Source: Rhizobium terricola (GTDB lineage Bacteria > Pseudomonadota > Alphaproteobacteria > Rhizobiales > Rhizobiaceae). From it: DNA of 64,000 nt. Positions within the stretch are counted from its first letter, which is position 1, and the number at the start of each line of letters is the position of its first letter. The notes beneath the pieces are model-generated. The model worked only from the letters and a program-made list of their open reading frames with translations. It had not been told where the DNA came from and did no database searches. Below, piece after piece: positions 52,712 to 61,107 of this stretch. The position numbers were made by a program, and so were the translations under genes. Location: NCBI RefSeq assembly GCF_012927355.1, contig NZ_JABBGK010000001.1:744001-808000 (forward strand), read 5' to 3'.

Positions 52712-54889
52712 TCAGTCCTTCCGGTAGAGGCTCGACAGTGGCTTTCTCAGGATGCTCTCGCGGAGCGACGAGCCCGGTTCGCGACGGATCGAACCTGGCT
52801 GGTCCTGGCCGGCGAAGCTCGGCTGTGGCTGAGGGCGCGGTTCGTAAGAGGTCGGCGGGGTTTCGGTGCGATCGCCGAAACGGCGGCCGTAGCGGGGGTC
52901 TTCCGGAAGACCTGACGAGCGCGGCAGCATGTCCGGGCGATAGGGTTCGATCGGCGGCGTGAGGTCCTGGGTGAAGGACTGACGGGCGGTCGGGGCTGAG
53001 GGTTCCGGATCGAGCGGCTGGCGCGCGGGCGGTGGCGTCGTGCGCCACGGTTCGGCCGGCTGGCGTCGATCGGCTTCGATGGCGTTGTGGACTGCGGGCG
53101 GCGTCGCGTCGGCTTCGAAATAGGCCTCATCGTCGCCGGTCCCGTCGTCGGGAAACTCGTCGTGCGGGTCGTTGCCGTCCATGCGCTGCGCGTTCTCGAA
53201 GCTTTGCTGGAAGGCCGAGATGTCGGGACCGGCAATGGCGCGCATGCGATTGACGATGGTACGCAGGTCGACCGTGTCCGGACTTTCCTCGGAAGCCTTG
53301 ACCGCCGCGCTGTTGGCCTTCGGGAGCTGGTGGGCCTCGACGCGGGCGAAGCGCATGCGCATCGGGACGGCGATTGCCTCGCCGAATGCGATCGCCTCGC
53401 CGTTGCCGATCGAGGAGATGAAGCTTGTGGTGGAGATCGACGAATCCGGGATGGCGGAACGGATGATTTCCTGGTCGCGGTCGTTGGCGAGCCGCATGGC
53501 GAACAGCGTCGAGCACTGCGACAGGATGGTCTGGTCGAGTTCGCCCGGACGCTGGGTGATGATGCCGAGCGAGACCCCGTATTTACGGCCTTCCTTGGCG
53601 ATGCGGGCGATCGCCTGGCGGGTCGGGAAGAAGCCGAGATTGGGGTCGGAGGGAACGTAGCGGTGCGCTTCCTCGCAGACGACCAGCATGTGGATTGCGC
53701 CGTTCGACCACAGCGCCAGTTCGAAGGCCATGCGGCAGAGAACCGAGGCGACCGAGTTCACCACTTCCGACGGGATGCCGGCCAGCTGGAAGGTCGAGAT
53801 GGGGCGATCTTCTCCCGGAATGCGGAAGATATGGGCGATCGTCTCCATGATCGTGTCGCTGATCGTGTTGTTGGAGAACATGAAGTGGTAGCGCGGGTCG
53901 TTGATCGCCGACAGGATGCGCATCTTCAGCGCCCGCAGGATCGGCTTTTCGCCGCGCCCCTCGAGGCGGCCGATGCGTTCGTCGATGAGCGCCAGAAGAT
54001 CGGCCATGCGATAGGGCACCGGGGTATCGGCGGTGATCGAGCTCTTGTCGCCGGAGCGGCGCATCAGCGCGCTTTCGTTGCCGCGGAAGGCGCGCTTGGC
54101 CTCCGGCATCAGGTCGCGCAGGATGTCGAGTTCGTCCGCGATCGGCGGACGCCCGCGGAATAGCACCTCGGCGAATTCCTCTAGCCGCATCAGCCAGAAG
54201 GGCAGGTCGAGCGTGTCGGTGTCGATGACGACGGCGTGCTCGGGGAAGGCGGCAGCGAATTCGTTGTGCGGGTCGAGGATCAGGACGCGGAGGTTCGGGT
54301 CGCTTTCGATCGCCTTGCGCAGCAGCAGCGAAACGGCGGTCGACTTGCCGACGCCGGTCGAGCCGACCACGGCGAAATGCTTGGACAGCATCGAGGGAAC
54401 GTGGATGGTCGCGTCGATCGACTCGTCCTGCGTCAGCTTGCCGATGACCGCGGTGTCGCCCTTGCGGATGTCATAGATGCGCAGCAGGTCGGCCGCCCGG
54501 ATGCGGTGGGCGATGGCGCCGAGATAGGGATAGCGCGAGATGCCGGTCGAGAAGCGTTCCGAGCCGTCGAGATCCTTGTGGACCTCGCCGAGCAGCTCGA
54601 CCTCGATGAGGATGCGGTTGTCCTCGTGTTCGCCCCAGTTTTTCGAACCGGTCTGCATGGAGTAGGCAAGCGCGACGACGCGGTTTTCGCCGACGCTGAT
54701 CGAAATCAGCCGGCCGACCGACCAGAGTTCGGTCAGATCCGTGCCACCGCCTTCAGCGATAGCCGCAATCGTGGCGCGTGCGCCATTGCAGGCAACGACG
54801 CGTCCGAGGAAGCGATTGCCCGCGGCCATCCGGTCGCGGCGTTCCTGTTCGCCCGCGCTGACGGTGGGCTGAAGATCATGTTCGGCCAA
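52712..54889 (-). CDS. HerA-like ATPase/DNA translocase
   Basis: A 725-residue hexameric-type ATPase. The N-terminal HAS-barrel region (about 25-160) includes RFLGRVVACNGARATI. The FtsK/HerA core has Walker A GSTGVGKS at 176-183 and the Glu-rich Walker B VVCEEAHRY, followed by FFPTRQAIARIAKEGRKYGV and a later arginine. Archaeal HerA pairs with the nuclease NurA, but no nuclease is adjacent here. From about residue 555 the tail of about 170 residues is disordered, rich in Pro, Arg, Asp and Ser. Bacterial members are linked to DNA repair or defence, but this gene sits alone between miaA and the ilv operon. Confidence 0.88.
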   Translation of the reverse strand: MAEHDLQPTVSAGEQERRDRMAAGNRFLGRVVACNGARATIAAIAEGGGTDLTELWSVGRLISISVGENRVVALAYSMQTGSKNWGEHEDNRILIEVELLGEVHKDLDGSERFSTGISRYPYLGAIAHRIRAADLLRIYDIRKGDTAVIGKLTQDESIDATIHVPSMLSKHFAVVGSTGVGKSTAVSLLLRKAIESDPNLRVLILDPHNEFAAAFPEHAVVIDTDTLDLPFWLMRLEEFAEVLFRGRPPIADELDILRDLMPEAKRAFRGNESALMRRSGDKSSITADTPVPYRMADLLALIDERIGRLEGRGEKPILRALKMRILSAINDPRYHFMFSNNTISDTIMETIAHIFRIPGEDRPISTFQLAGIPSEVVNSVASVLCRMAFELALWSNGAIHMLVVCEEAHRYVPSDPNLGFFPTRQAIARIAKEGRKYGVSLGIITQRPGELDQTILSQCSTLFAMRLANDRDQEIIRSAIPDSSISTTSFISSIGNGEAIAFGEAIAVPMRMRFARVEAHQLPKANSAAVKASEESPDTVDLRTIVNRMRAIAGPDISAFQQSFENAQRMDGNDPHDEFPDDGTGDDEAYFEADATPPAVHNAIEADRRQPAEPWRTTPPPARQPLDPEPSAPTARQSFTQDLTPPIEPYRPDMLPRSSGLPEDPRYGRRFGDRTETPPTSYEPRPQPQPSFAGQDQPGSIRREPGSSLRESILRKPLSSLYRKD

Positions 54890-55017
54890 AACACACTCCT
54901 TGTGTCTGCGACAGTTTAACCGGGCAGGTTTTAACAGGAGGTATAGCCGCGACGTGAATTTTGCGACGCTTGTTGATCCGGGCGGGGCAGATCGCCCGTT
55001 TTTTGGACAGGAGCGCG

Positions 55018-55046
55018 TTGACGCCTGCCTTATTTGTGTCTATCAA
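55018..55046 (+). promoter_or_regulatory. Sigma-70-type promoter of the ilvBN operon
   Basis: TTGACG at 55018-55023 and TATCAA at 55041-55046 are separated by 17 bases. The expected transcript start, near 55053, lies at or just before the leader-peptide ATG, so the mRNA is probably leaderless there. Confidence 0.7.
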
Positions 55047-55054
55047 TTCTCCCC

Positions 55055-55111
55055 ATGAAAAATTCGATCGTTCTTATTGTGGTGGGAAAGCGCATGGGCA
55101 GGATGGTGTAA
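55055..55111 (+). CDS. ilv operon leader peptide
   Basis: An 18-codon frame MKNSIVLIVVGKRMGRMV ending in TAA. Codons 5-10 are a run of Ile, Val, Leu, Ile, Val, Val, all products of the branched-chain pathway, as needed for attenuation by ribosome stalling. No Shine-Dalgarno sequence precedes the ATG and the predicted transcript begins about two bases upstream, so translation is probably leaderless, as in the trp leader of Sinorhizobium. It lies ahead of a hairpin switch and terminator. Confidence 0.87.
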   Translation: MKNSIVLIVVGKRMGRMV

Positions 55112-55138
55112 CCATCCGGCGATAGCCACCCATGCGCT
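55089..55138 (+). promoter_or_regulatory. ilv attenuator pause/antiterminator stem
   Basis: AGCGCATGGG at 55089-55098 pairs perfectly with CCCATGCGCT at 55129-55138, and GGATGG at 55101-55106 pairs with CCATCC at 55112-55117 inside it. The first arm overlaps the end of the leader peptide, so a ribosome stalled at the Ile-Val-Leu codons would change the folding. I could not fix the exact antiterminator pairing. Confidence 0.7.
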
Positions 55139-55145
55139 AGATGAC

Positions 55146-55170
55146 AGGCTCCTCAAAGGAGCCTTTTTTT
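55146..55170 (+). terminator. ilv attenuator terminator
   Basis: GGCTCCT at 55147-55153 and AGGAGCC at 55157-55163 form a tight seven-base-pair stem with a three-base loop, followed by seven T residues. It lies between the leader peptide and the ilvB start and is the classical conditional terminator. Confidence 0.9.
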
Positions 55171-55215
55171 ATGGCCAAAACCGGGCGAGCAGCCTGAACA
55201 CGATCCAAAAGGCAG

Positions 55216-57006
55216 ATGGAAAACAGCATGACGGGCAAAGACAATCAGATGACGGGCGCCGAGATCGTCCTGAAGGCGTTGAAGGACAACGGGGTCGAGC
55301 ACATTTTCGGCTATCCCGGCGGTGCGGTCCTGCCGATCTATGACGAAATCTTCCAGCAGGAAGAAATCCAGCACATCCTCGTCCGCCATGAGCAGGGCGC
55401 CGGCCACGCCGCCGAAGGCTATGCCCGCTCGACCGGCAAGGTCGGCGTCGTCCTCGTCACCTCCGGCCCCGGCGCCACCAATGCGGTGACCCCGCTGCAG
55501 GATGCGCTTATGGACTCCATTCCGCTCGTCTGCATTTCCGGCCAGGTCCCGACCCCGCTGATCGGTTCGGATGCCTTCCAGGAATGCGACACGGTCGGCA
55601 TCACGCGGCCCTGCACCAAGCACAACTGGCTGGTCAAGGACGTCAACGATCTCGCCCGTACCATCCATGAAGCCTTCCGTATCGCCCAGTCCGGTCGCCC
55701 GGGTCCCGTTCTGGTCGACGTGCCGAAGGATGTCCAGTTTGCCACCGGCACCTATACCCCGCCGGAAAACCACGCGATCCAGAAGAGCTACCAGCCGAAG
55801 GTCCAGGGCGACATCAACGCGATCCGGGCCGCCGTCGAGCTGATGGCGAATGCCCGCCGTCCGATCATCTATTCGGGTGGCGGCGTGGTCAATTCGGGGC
55901 TGGAAGCCTCCAAGCTGCTGCGCGAGCTGGTCGAGCTCACCGATTTCCCGATCACCTCCACGCTGATGGGCCTCGGCGCCTATCCGGCATCCGGCAAGAA
56001 CTGGCTCGGCATGCTGGGCATGCACGGTTCCTACGAGGCCAACATGGCGATGCATGACTGCGACGTCATGGTCTGCATCGGCGCGCGCTTCGACGACCGC
56101 ATCACCGGCCGCCTCAACGCGTTTTCGCCGAACTCGAAGAAGATCCATATCGACATCGATCCGTCGTCGATCAACAAGAACGTCCGCGTCGACATTCCGA
56201 TCACCGGCGACGTCGGTCACGTGCTGGAAGACATGGTCCGCCTGTGGCGGGCACAGCCCAACAAGCCCGAGGCCGGCCAGACCGCCGAGTGGAAGGAAAG
56301 CATCACCAGGTGGCGCGCGCGCAACTCCTTCGGCTACACGCCGTCGAAGGACGTCATCATGCCGCAATATGCGATCGAGCGCCTGTCGGCGCTGACGCAG
56401 GGCCGCGACACCTACATCACCACGGAAGTCGGCCAGCACCAGATGTGGGCGGCACAGTATTTCGGTTTCGAACAGCCGAACCGCTGGATGACCTCGGGCG
56501 GCCTCGGCACCATGGGCTACGGCTTCCCGGCGGCGATCGGCGTGCAGATCGCCCATCCGGAAAGCCTCGTCATCGACATCGCCGGCGACGCCTCGATCCA
56601 GATGTGCATCCAGGAAATGTCCTGCGCGGTGCAGTACAATGCGCCGGTCAAAATCTTCATCCTCAACAACCAGTACATGGGGATGGTGCGCCAGTGGCAG
56701 CAGCTGCTGCACGGCAACCGGCTGTCGCATTCCTACACCGAGGCGCTGCCGGACTTCGTCAAGCTGGCGGATGCCTATGGTGCCGTCGGCCTGCGTTGCG
56801 AAAAGCCGGACGATCTCGACGATGCCATCATGGAGATGATCAACGTCAAGAAGCCGGTGATCTTCGACTGCCGCGTCGCCAATCTGGCCAACTGCTTCCC
56901 GATGATCCCGTCGGGCAAGGCGCACAACGAAATGCTGCTGCCGGACGAGGCCACGGACGAGGCGGTCGCAACCGCCATCGACGCCAAGGGCCGCCAGCTG
57001 GTTTGA
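55216..57006 (+). CDS. ilvB: Acetolactate synthase large subunit
   Basis: A 596-residue thiamine-diphosphate enzyme that condenses two pyruvates to acetolactate, or pyruvate and ketobutyrate to acetohydroxybutyrate. The catalytic Glu59 lies in VRHEQGAGHAAEGYAR, FAD-binding and middle-domain blocks follow, and the ThDP/Mg motif is GDASIQMCIQEMSCAVQYN ending in ILNN. The length is typical. The ATG at 55216 has AAGG upstream; another ATG lies 12 bases later. Expression should be controlled by the attenuator upstream. ilvN starts 22 bases after the stop. Confidence 0.97.
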   Translation: MENSMTGKDNQMTGAEIVLKALKDNGVEHIFGYPGGAVLPIYDEIFQQEEIQHILVRHEQGAGHAAEGYARSTGKVGVVLVTSGPGATNAVTPLQDALMDSIPLVCISGQVPTPLIGSDAFQECDTVGITRPCTKHNWLVKDVNDLARTIHEAFRIAQSGRPGPVLVDVPKDVQFATGTYTPPENHAIQKSYQPKVQGDINAIRAAVELMANARRPIIYSGGGVVNSGLEASKLLRELVELTDFPITSTLMGLGAYPASGKNWLGMLGMHGSYEANMAMHDCDVMVCIGARFDDRITGRLNAFSPNSKKIHIDIDPSSINKNVRVDIPITGDVGHVLEDMVRLWRAQPNKPEAGQTAEWKESITRWRARNSFGYTPSKDVIMPQYAIERLSALTQGRDTYITTEVGQHQMWAAQYFGFEQPNRWMTSGGLGTMGYGFPAAIGVQIAHPESLVIDIAGDASIQMCIQEMSCAVQYNAPVKIFILNNQYMGMVRQWQQLLHGNRLSHSYTEALPDFVKLADAYGAVGLRCEKPDDLDDAIMEMINVKKPVIFDCRVANLANCFPMIPSGKAHNEMLLPDEATDEAVATAIDAKGRQLV

Positions 57007-57028
57007 TGACAGGAACAGGAAGAGACAC

Positions 57029-57601
57029 ATGAACGCACATCAGCAGCCCACCGGTTCCGCCTATTTCATCGCGAAGGAAACCGCTGCCGTCGAAAGCCAC
57101 ACGCTATCGGTCCTCGTCGACAACGAACCGGGTGTCCTAGCCCGCGTCATCGGCCTGTTTTCCGGGCGCGGCTACAACATCGAAAGCCTCACCGTCTCGG
57201 AAACCGAGCACGAGGCGCATCTGTCGCGCATCACCATCGTCACGCGCGGCACGCCGAGCGTGCTCGAACAGATCAAGGCGCAGCTCGAGCGGATCATTCC
57301 GGTCCACCGGGTGGTCGATCTCACGGTGCGGGCCCGCGATCTCGGCCAGGAGCGTCCGATCGAGCGGGAAGTCGCTCTCATCAAAGTGGTATCGTCGGGC
57401 GAGACGCGGGCCGAGACGCTTCGCCTTGCCGACGCCTTCCAGGCCAAGGTGGTCGACGCGACCGTCGAGCACTTCATCTTCGAGATCACCGGCAAGTCGT
57501 CGAAGATCGACCAGTTCGTGGCGATCCTGAAGCCGCTCGGCCTCAACGAGATCTGCCGCACCGGTATCGCCGCGATGAACCGCGGTTCGCAGGGCATGTG
57601 A
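57029..57601 (+). CDS. ilvN: Acetolactate synthase small subunit
   Basis: A 190-residue regulatory subunit. An ACT domain spans about residues 22-95 (HTLSVLVDNEPGVLARVIGL with RGYNIESLTV) and binds valine for feedback inhibition; a second ACT-like domain completes the protein. It activates the large subunit and confers end-product control. It follows ilvB by 22 bases and is closed by a Rho-independent terminator. Confidence 0.96.
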   Translation: MNAHQQPTGSAYFIAKETAAVESHTLSVLVDNEPGVLARVIGLFSGRGYNIESLTVSETEHEAHLSRITIVTRGTPSVLEQIKAQLERIIPVHRVVDLTVRARDLGQERPIEREVALIKVVSSGETRAETLRLADAFQAKVVDATVEHFIFEITGKSSKIDQFVAILKPLGLNEICRTGIAAMNRGSQGM

Positions 57602-57626
57602 TACCATCACCGATGGTGTGAAAAAC

Positions 57627-57656
57627 AAACGGGCGGCTCATGGGGCCGCCCGTTTT
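57627..57656 (+). terminator. Rho-independent terminator of ilvBN
   Basis: An 11-base-pair perfect stem (57627-57637 with 57645-57655) with a seven-base loop and a TTTT tail, 26 bases past the ilvN stop. The A run on the other arm lets it also act on the minus-strand ArsR gene. Confidence 0.85.
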
Positions 57657-57700
57657 CGTTTGCGGGACCGGGGTCGGTCCCGGCGACCGGTCCAGTTTTG

Positions 57701-58156
57701 TCAGAACATCGACATCTGGGTCGGCAGCGGCTTTTCCTCGGGTGCTTCGTCGGGGTCGGCAGTCGTTGCGGCTTTTGCTTTGCGCGTGGGTTTCGCTGGT
57801 TCTGAAGAGGCATCGTCCGGGGCGGGCGCCAGTTCGGGGGCAGGGGGCAGGGCGCCGACGTCACCCATGAAGCCGGTCAGCACATCCGCGAGCGTCTGCC
57901 GGACGAGGGCATAGTGGACGAACTGGCCGCGCTTCTCGCGGCTGATCAGGCCGGCGGTTTCGAGAATGGTCAGATGCTGCGAGATGGAGGGTTTGGCCAT
58001 GTCGAAGCGCGACGAAATCTCGCCGGCGGTCAGGCCCGATGCGGCAAGATGCTTGAGGATCTCGCGGCGGGGTGGGGCCGCCAGGGCATGAAAGACCTGC
58101 TGTGTCGCGCGCGTCATATCGATCCGCGGGGCCTTGGGCTGGCGGCTTTTCTTCAC
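57701..58156 (-). CDS. ArsR/SmtB-type winged-helix regulator (SdpR-like) with disordered tail
   Basis: A 151-residue regulator. The winged helix-turn-helix occupies residues about 16-95: FHALAAPPRREILKHLAASG, LTAGEISSRFDMAKPSISQH and AGLISREKRGQFVHYAL. There is no cysteine metal-site motif in the recognition helix, so it resembles the SdpR branch, which does not sense metals. From about residue 103 the tail is Pro/Ala/Glu-rich and disordered. The protein ends in QMSMF. Either M1 (58156) or M14 (58117) could be the start. It lies downstream of DUF2269 and the SDR gene on the same strand. Confidence 0.87.
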   Translation of the reverse strand: MKKSRQPKAPRIDMTRATQQVFHALAAPPRREILKHLAASGLTAGEISSRFDMAKPSISQHLTILETAGLISREKRGQFVHYALVRQTLADVLTGFMGDVGALPPAPELAPAPDDASSEPAKPTRKAKAATTADPDEAPEEKPLPTQMSMF

Positions 58157-58205
58157 TTTTAACGTCCTGGTCCGATTGCCGCATCGGGCGCGATGCGCAA
58201 ACTCT

Positions 58206-58255
58206 CTAATTAGCTATCTCCCTAATTCCTCATCCGTTTAAAAAGGTAATTAGGG
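58206..58255. promoter_or_regulatory. ATTAG-rich control region upstream of the ArsR-type gene
   Basis: CTAATTAG at 58206-58213 is a perfect palindrome, and CCCTAATT at 58220-58227 is repeated inverted as AATTAGGG at 58248-58255. The run is AT-rich in a GC-rich surrounding and lies 50-100 bases upstream of the regulator start at 58156. It probably contains the promoter and an operator used for autoregulation. Confidence 0.55.
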
Positions 58256-58295
58256 TTTTGCCTAAATGGCTGCGAAGCGCTTTTCTGTCAACGGG

Positions 58296-58769
58296 CTAGA
58301 AGACGGGATCGGGACGGATCAACATCAAATACAGGATGCCGATCATCGACAGGAACGCGGGAAAACCGAAGGCGAACCAGATGCTATAGAGCCGGTGATA
58401 GCGCGGCGGCAGCGGAAGATTCGCATCCGCGGCATTGCGGGCGAGGTTGCGCAGCTGGATCTGTATCCACACGACCGGCAGCCAGAAGAGGCCGACCACG
58501 CCATAGAGGACGAGCGAGAGGGCGATCCAGCCGGTCGTCAGTGGCCAGCCGATCCGGTGGGCCAGCCAGGCGCCGGTCAACGGCTGGAGAACGGCCGCGG
58601 TCGCGGTGAAGAGCGTGTCGGCGATGACTACCGTGCCGGCGACATGGGCGATCAGCCGCGGGTCACGGGTCCGGTCGGCCAGGACCATGAAGAAGGCGAT
58701 GCCGGCGCCGGTGCCGAACAGCACCGCCGCGCCGATCACATGGGCGAGCCGCAGCAGGTCGTCCAGCAT
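58296..58769 (-). CDS. DUF2269 family integral membrane protein
   Basis: A 157-residue protein with four hydrophobic segments. The opening LLRLAHVIGAAVLFGTGAGI with a conserved His, then RLIAHVAGTVVIADTLFTAT, and the central TGAWLAHRIGW are typical of DUF2269. The function is unknown. The ATG at 58769 lies one base after the TGA of the SDR-DoxX gene, so translation is likely coupled. The earlier in-frame codon at 58799 would overlap that gene. Confidence 0.82.
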   Translation of the reverse strand: MLDDLLRLAHVIGAAVLFGTGAGIAFFMVLADRTRDPRLIAHVAGTVVIADTLFTATAAVLQPLTGAWLAHRIGWPLTTGWIALSLVLYGVVGLFWLPVVWIQIQLRNLARNAADANLPLPPRYHRLYSIWFAFGFPAFLSMIGILYLMLIRPDPVF

Positions 58770-58770
58770 G

Positions 58771-60054
58771 TCAGCGGTCCTCCAGGATGGCGAGCGCACA
58801 GAGCGTCAGCAGGAGCGACGGGAAGATCTTGACCAGGGGCCCCAGGGGATCGAGCCACAGACCGGGCTGGATGACGGTACCGCCGACCAGATAGGCCACC
58901 GAGACCGCGAGCATCGCAAGCATGGCGCGGCGGGCATAGGGCTGGACGAGGACGGCCAGCCCGAGCGCGATGTCCAGCACGGAGGTGAACAGGGTGACGG
59001 TGAGCGCGAGCACGGGCGGCACATCTTCGCCGAACATGCCGGCGGCCGGCATGGGGTTCAGGAGCGGGATGGCACCGGATGCGATCCAGAAGGCTGCCAA
59101 AGTGACGATCACCAGGGGCTTCAGGAGATAGAGACGGGAGAACCACAGATCCTGCGCGGCGGCCGGTTCGCGGCGCAGCCGGGGCAGGGGATCCGGTGTC
59201 CAGAGCGTTTGCCTGCCATCCGCCGGGGAGACGCCGAAGCCGCTGATGACGGTTGCCGTCGACCGCAGCGGCGAGCGCCAGCCGAGACGGCCGGCAAGGT
59301 CCGCGATGGCGGACAGCGGGCGTGCCGCAACGGCCGGAAGGCGAAGCACCGGCGCCGGCCGAAGCCCGAGCCATTCGCGGTAGAAGCGGGCCATTTCCTC
59401 CAGCCGGCGTGTCGGCCTGCCGGCGACGACGAGATCGCTGCCGCTCGGGATGCGTCCGGCGATCGCATCCGACACCGCGGCGGCGAGGTCCGACACATGA
59501 ACCGCGTTCAAGGGGCTGTCGGCATCGACGAGCGGCAGGACGAGGGGCATCGAGGCGATCGCGCGCAACAGGGCCGTGCCGCCATAGGCGTTGCGCCCGA
59601 CGACCACCGTCGGGCGCAGGATCACATGCGGCAGGCCGGAGCGCGAAAGGGCGGCATCGGCCTCGAGCTTCGTGGCGATGAAGCGGGTTCCGGCGGCGGC
59701 GAGGTTTTCCGGCGCGGAGATCTGGACGATCATGGGTGGGGTGGCCTGCGCAACGCACGCGGCCTGCAGCGCCAGCATCGCGTCGCGCTGGACGGCGGCG
59801 AGATCGTCGCGCAGGCCGTCCTGCAATGCGCCGGCGCAGTTGACGACGGCGGTCACGCCGTCGAGCAGCGGCTGCCAGTCGGCGACGGTGCGCAGACGTG
59901 CGAGATCGCGGCTTGTCCATGCGACGGCGGGCATGCGGGCGCTCGCGCGGTCAATGTCTCGTCCAAGACCGGTGACGGCGTGGCCCTCGTCGCTCAAGGT
60001 CTGGGCGACGACCTGCCCGATGAAGCCCGTGGCCCCGAGAACCAGAATGGTCAT
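58771..60054 (-). CDS. SDR-type NAD(P)-binding protein fused to a DoxX-like membrane domain
   Basis: A 427-residue fusion. Residues 1-290 are an atypical SDR/NAD(P)H-binding domain, with the Gly motif GATGFIGQVV at 7-16 and a strand-loop LRPTVVVGRNAYGG in the middle. The last 120 residues (from about 305) contain four hydrophobic segments resembling the DoxX family. Such NmrA/UbiA-like SDR-DoxX proteins are found in proteobacteria and are poorly characterised; a membrane-linked redox role is a guess. The gene forms a unit with DUF2269 behind it, and perhaps the ArsR-type regulator. Confidence 0.85.
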   Translation of the reverse strand: MTILVLGATGFIGQVVAQTLSDEGHAVTGLGRDIDRASARMPAVAWTSRDLARLRTVADWQPLLDGVTAVVNCAGALQDGLRDDLAAVQRDAMLALQAACVAQATPPMIVQISAPENLAAAGTRFIATKLEADAALSRSGLPHVILRPTVVVGRNAYGGTALLRAIASMPLVLPLVDADSPLNAVHVSDLAAAVSDAIAGRIPSGSDLVVAGRPTRRLEEMARFYREWLGLRPAPVLRLPAVAARPLSAIADLAGRLGWRSPLRSTATVISGFGVSPADGRQTLWTPDPLPRLRREPAAAQDLWFSRLYLLKPLVIVTLAAFWIASGAIPLLNPMPAAGMFGEDVPPVLALTVTLFTSVLDIALGLAVLVQPYARRAMLAMLAVSVAYLVGGTVIQPGLWLDPLGPLVKIFPSLLLTLCALAILEDR

Positions 60055-60116
60055 GTCGTCTTTTATCCTGTGCTGGGAACGCCTGTCCCTGGTGGCGAAG
60101 CGGTCGTCGCCGCGGC

Positions 60117-60965
60117 TCAGATCATTTCAAGGGGGACCTTGTGGTCCGGCGGCGGGAAGGTGGCGTCGAGGGTTGCCCAATCCTCCTCGGAAATCTCGAG
60201 GTCCGCGGCGTCGCGGTTTTCGCGGACGCGCCTGAGGTTCGCCGATTTGGGGATGGCGATGACGCCGTCGCGTTCGAGGAGGAAGGCGAGCGCGACCTGG
60301 GCGGGGGTCGCCTGATAGGCCTTGGCGATGCGGATCAGCTCGGGATGGTGGACGAGGCGACCCTGTTCGATCGGGGAATAGGCCATGAGGGCGACGCCAT
60401 GCGACTGGCACCAGGGGAGAAGGTCGTATTCGACGCCCCGGCGCGAGAGGTTGTAGAGCACCTGGTTGGCCGCGCAGTTTTCGCCGCCGGGCAGGGCGAA
60501 GAGCTCCTCCATGTCGGCCGTGTCGAAATTGGAGACGCCCCAGGCGCCGATCTTGCCGGCGGCGCGCAGCTCCTCGAAGGCGGCGACGGTGTCGGCGAGC
60601 GGATGGTCGCCACGCCAGTGGAGAAGGTAGAGATCGAGACGATCCGTGCCGAGCCGCTTGAGGCTGGCCTCGCAGGCGGCGATCGTTCCGGTGCGGCTGG
60701 CATTCCACGGATAGACCTTGCTGACGAGGAAGACCTCGTCGCGGCGGTCTTCGAGCGCCTTGCCGACGATCAGTTCCGCTCCGCCTTCCGCATACATTTC
60801 CGCCGTGTCGACCAGCGTCATGCCGAGATCGAGGCCGAGCCTTATGCTGTCGATCTCCTCGTTGGCGCGGGCCCGGGTTTCGCCCATCTGCCAGGTTCCA
60901 AGGCCGAGCGCGGGGACGGCGATGCCGTTCGGCAGGGTGACGGTCGGTATCGGATCGTGCATCAT
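60117..60965 (-). CDS. Aldo/keto reductase
   Basis: A 282-residue NADPH-dependent reductase of the TIM-barrel aldo/keto reductase family. The catalytic tetrad is Asp53 and Tyr58 (VDTAEMY), Lys83 (SKVYP) and His116 (LLHW). [16 protein letters not shown] near the end binds NADPH. Members reduce aldehydes and ketones; substrate unknown. AAGGAG lies just before two successive ATG codons at 60965 and 60962, either of which may be used. Confidence 0.92.
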   Translation of the reverse strand: MMHDPIPTVTLPNGIAVPALGLGTWQMGETRARANEEIDSIRLGLDLGMTLVDTAEMYAEGGAELIVGKALEDRRDEVFLVSKVYPWNASRTGTIAACEASLKRLGTDRLDLYLLHWRGDHPLADTVAAFEELRAAGKIGAWGVSNFDTADMEELFALPGGENCAANQVLYNLSRRGVEYDLLPWCQSHGVALMAYSPIEQGRLVHHPELIRIAKAYQATPAQVALAFLLERDGVIAIPKSANLRRVRENRDAADLEISEEDWATLDATFPPPDHKVPLEMI

Positions 60966-61107
60966 GGCTCCTTGTCGGTGCTGGTTTCCAAGCTTAGCCG
61001 AGCCGCCTTAGGTTTCAATCCTTTGACGATTGCCATGGTGACAAAACTCCGGTGGCCGAAGCGCGGCGTCGCCCCTATGTTGGCGCCGAATTTCTGGAGT
61101 GAGGCTT

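Noticed and set aside
58296-60054. A novel regulated redox module made of ArsR-type, DUF2269 and SDR-DoxX genes
   Set aside because: The order is suggestive, but a 139-base gap with its own control region separates the regulator, and nothing in sequence proves a shared function; recorded only as neighbours.
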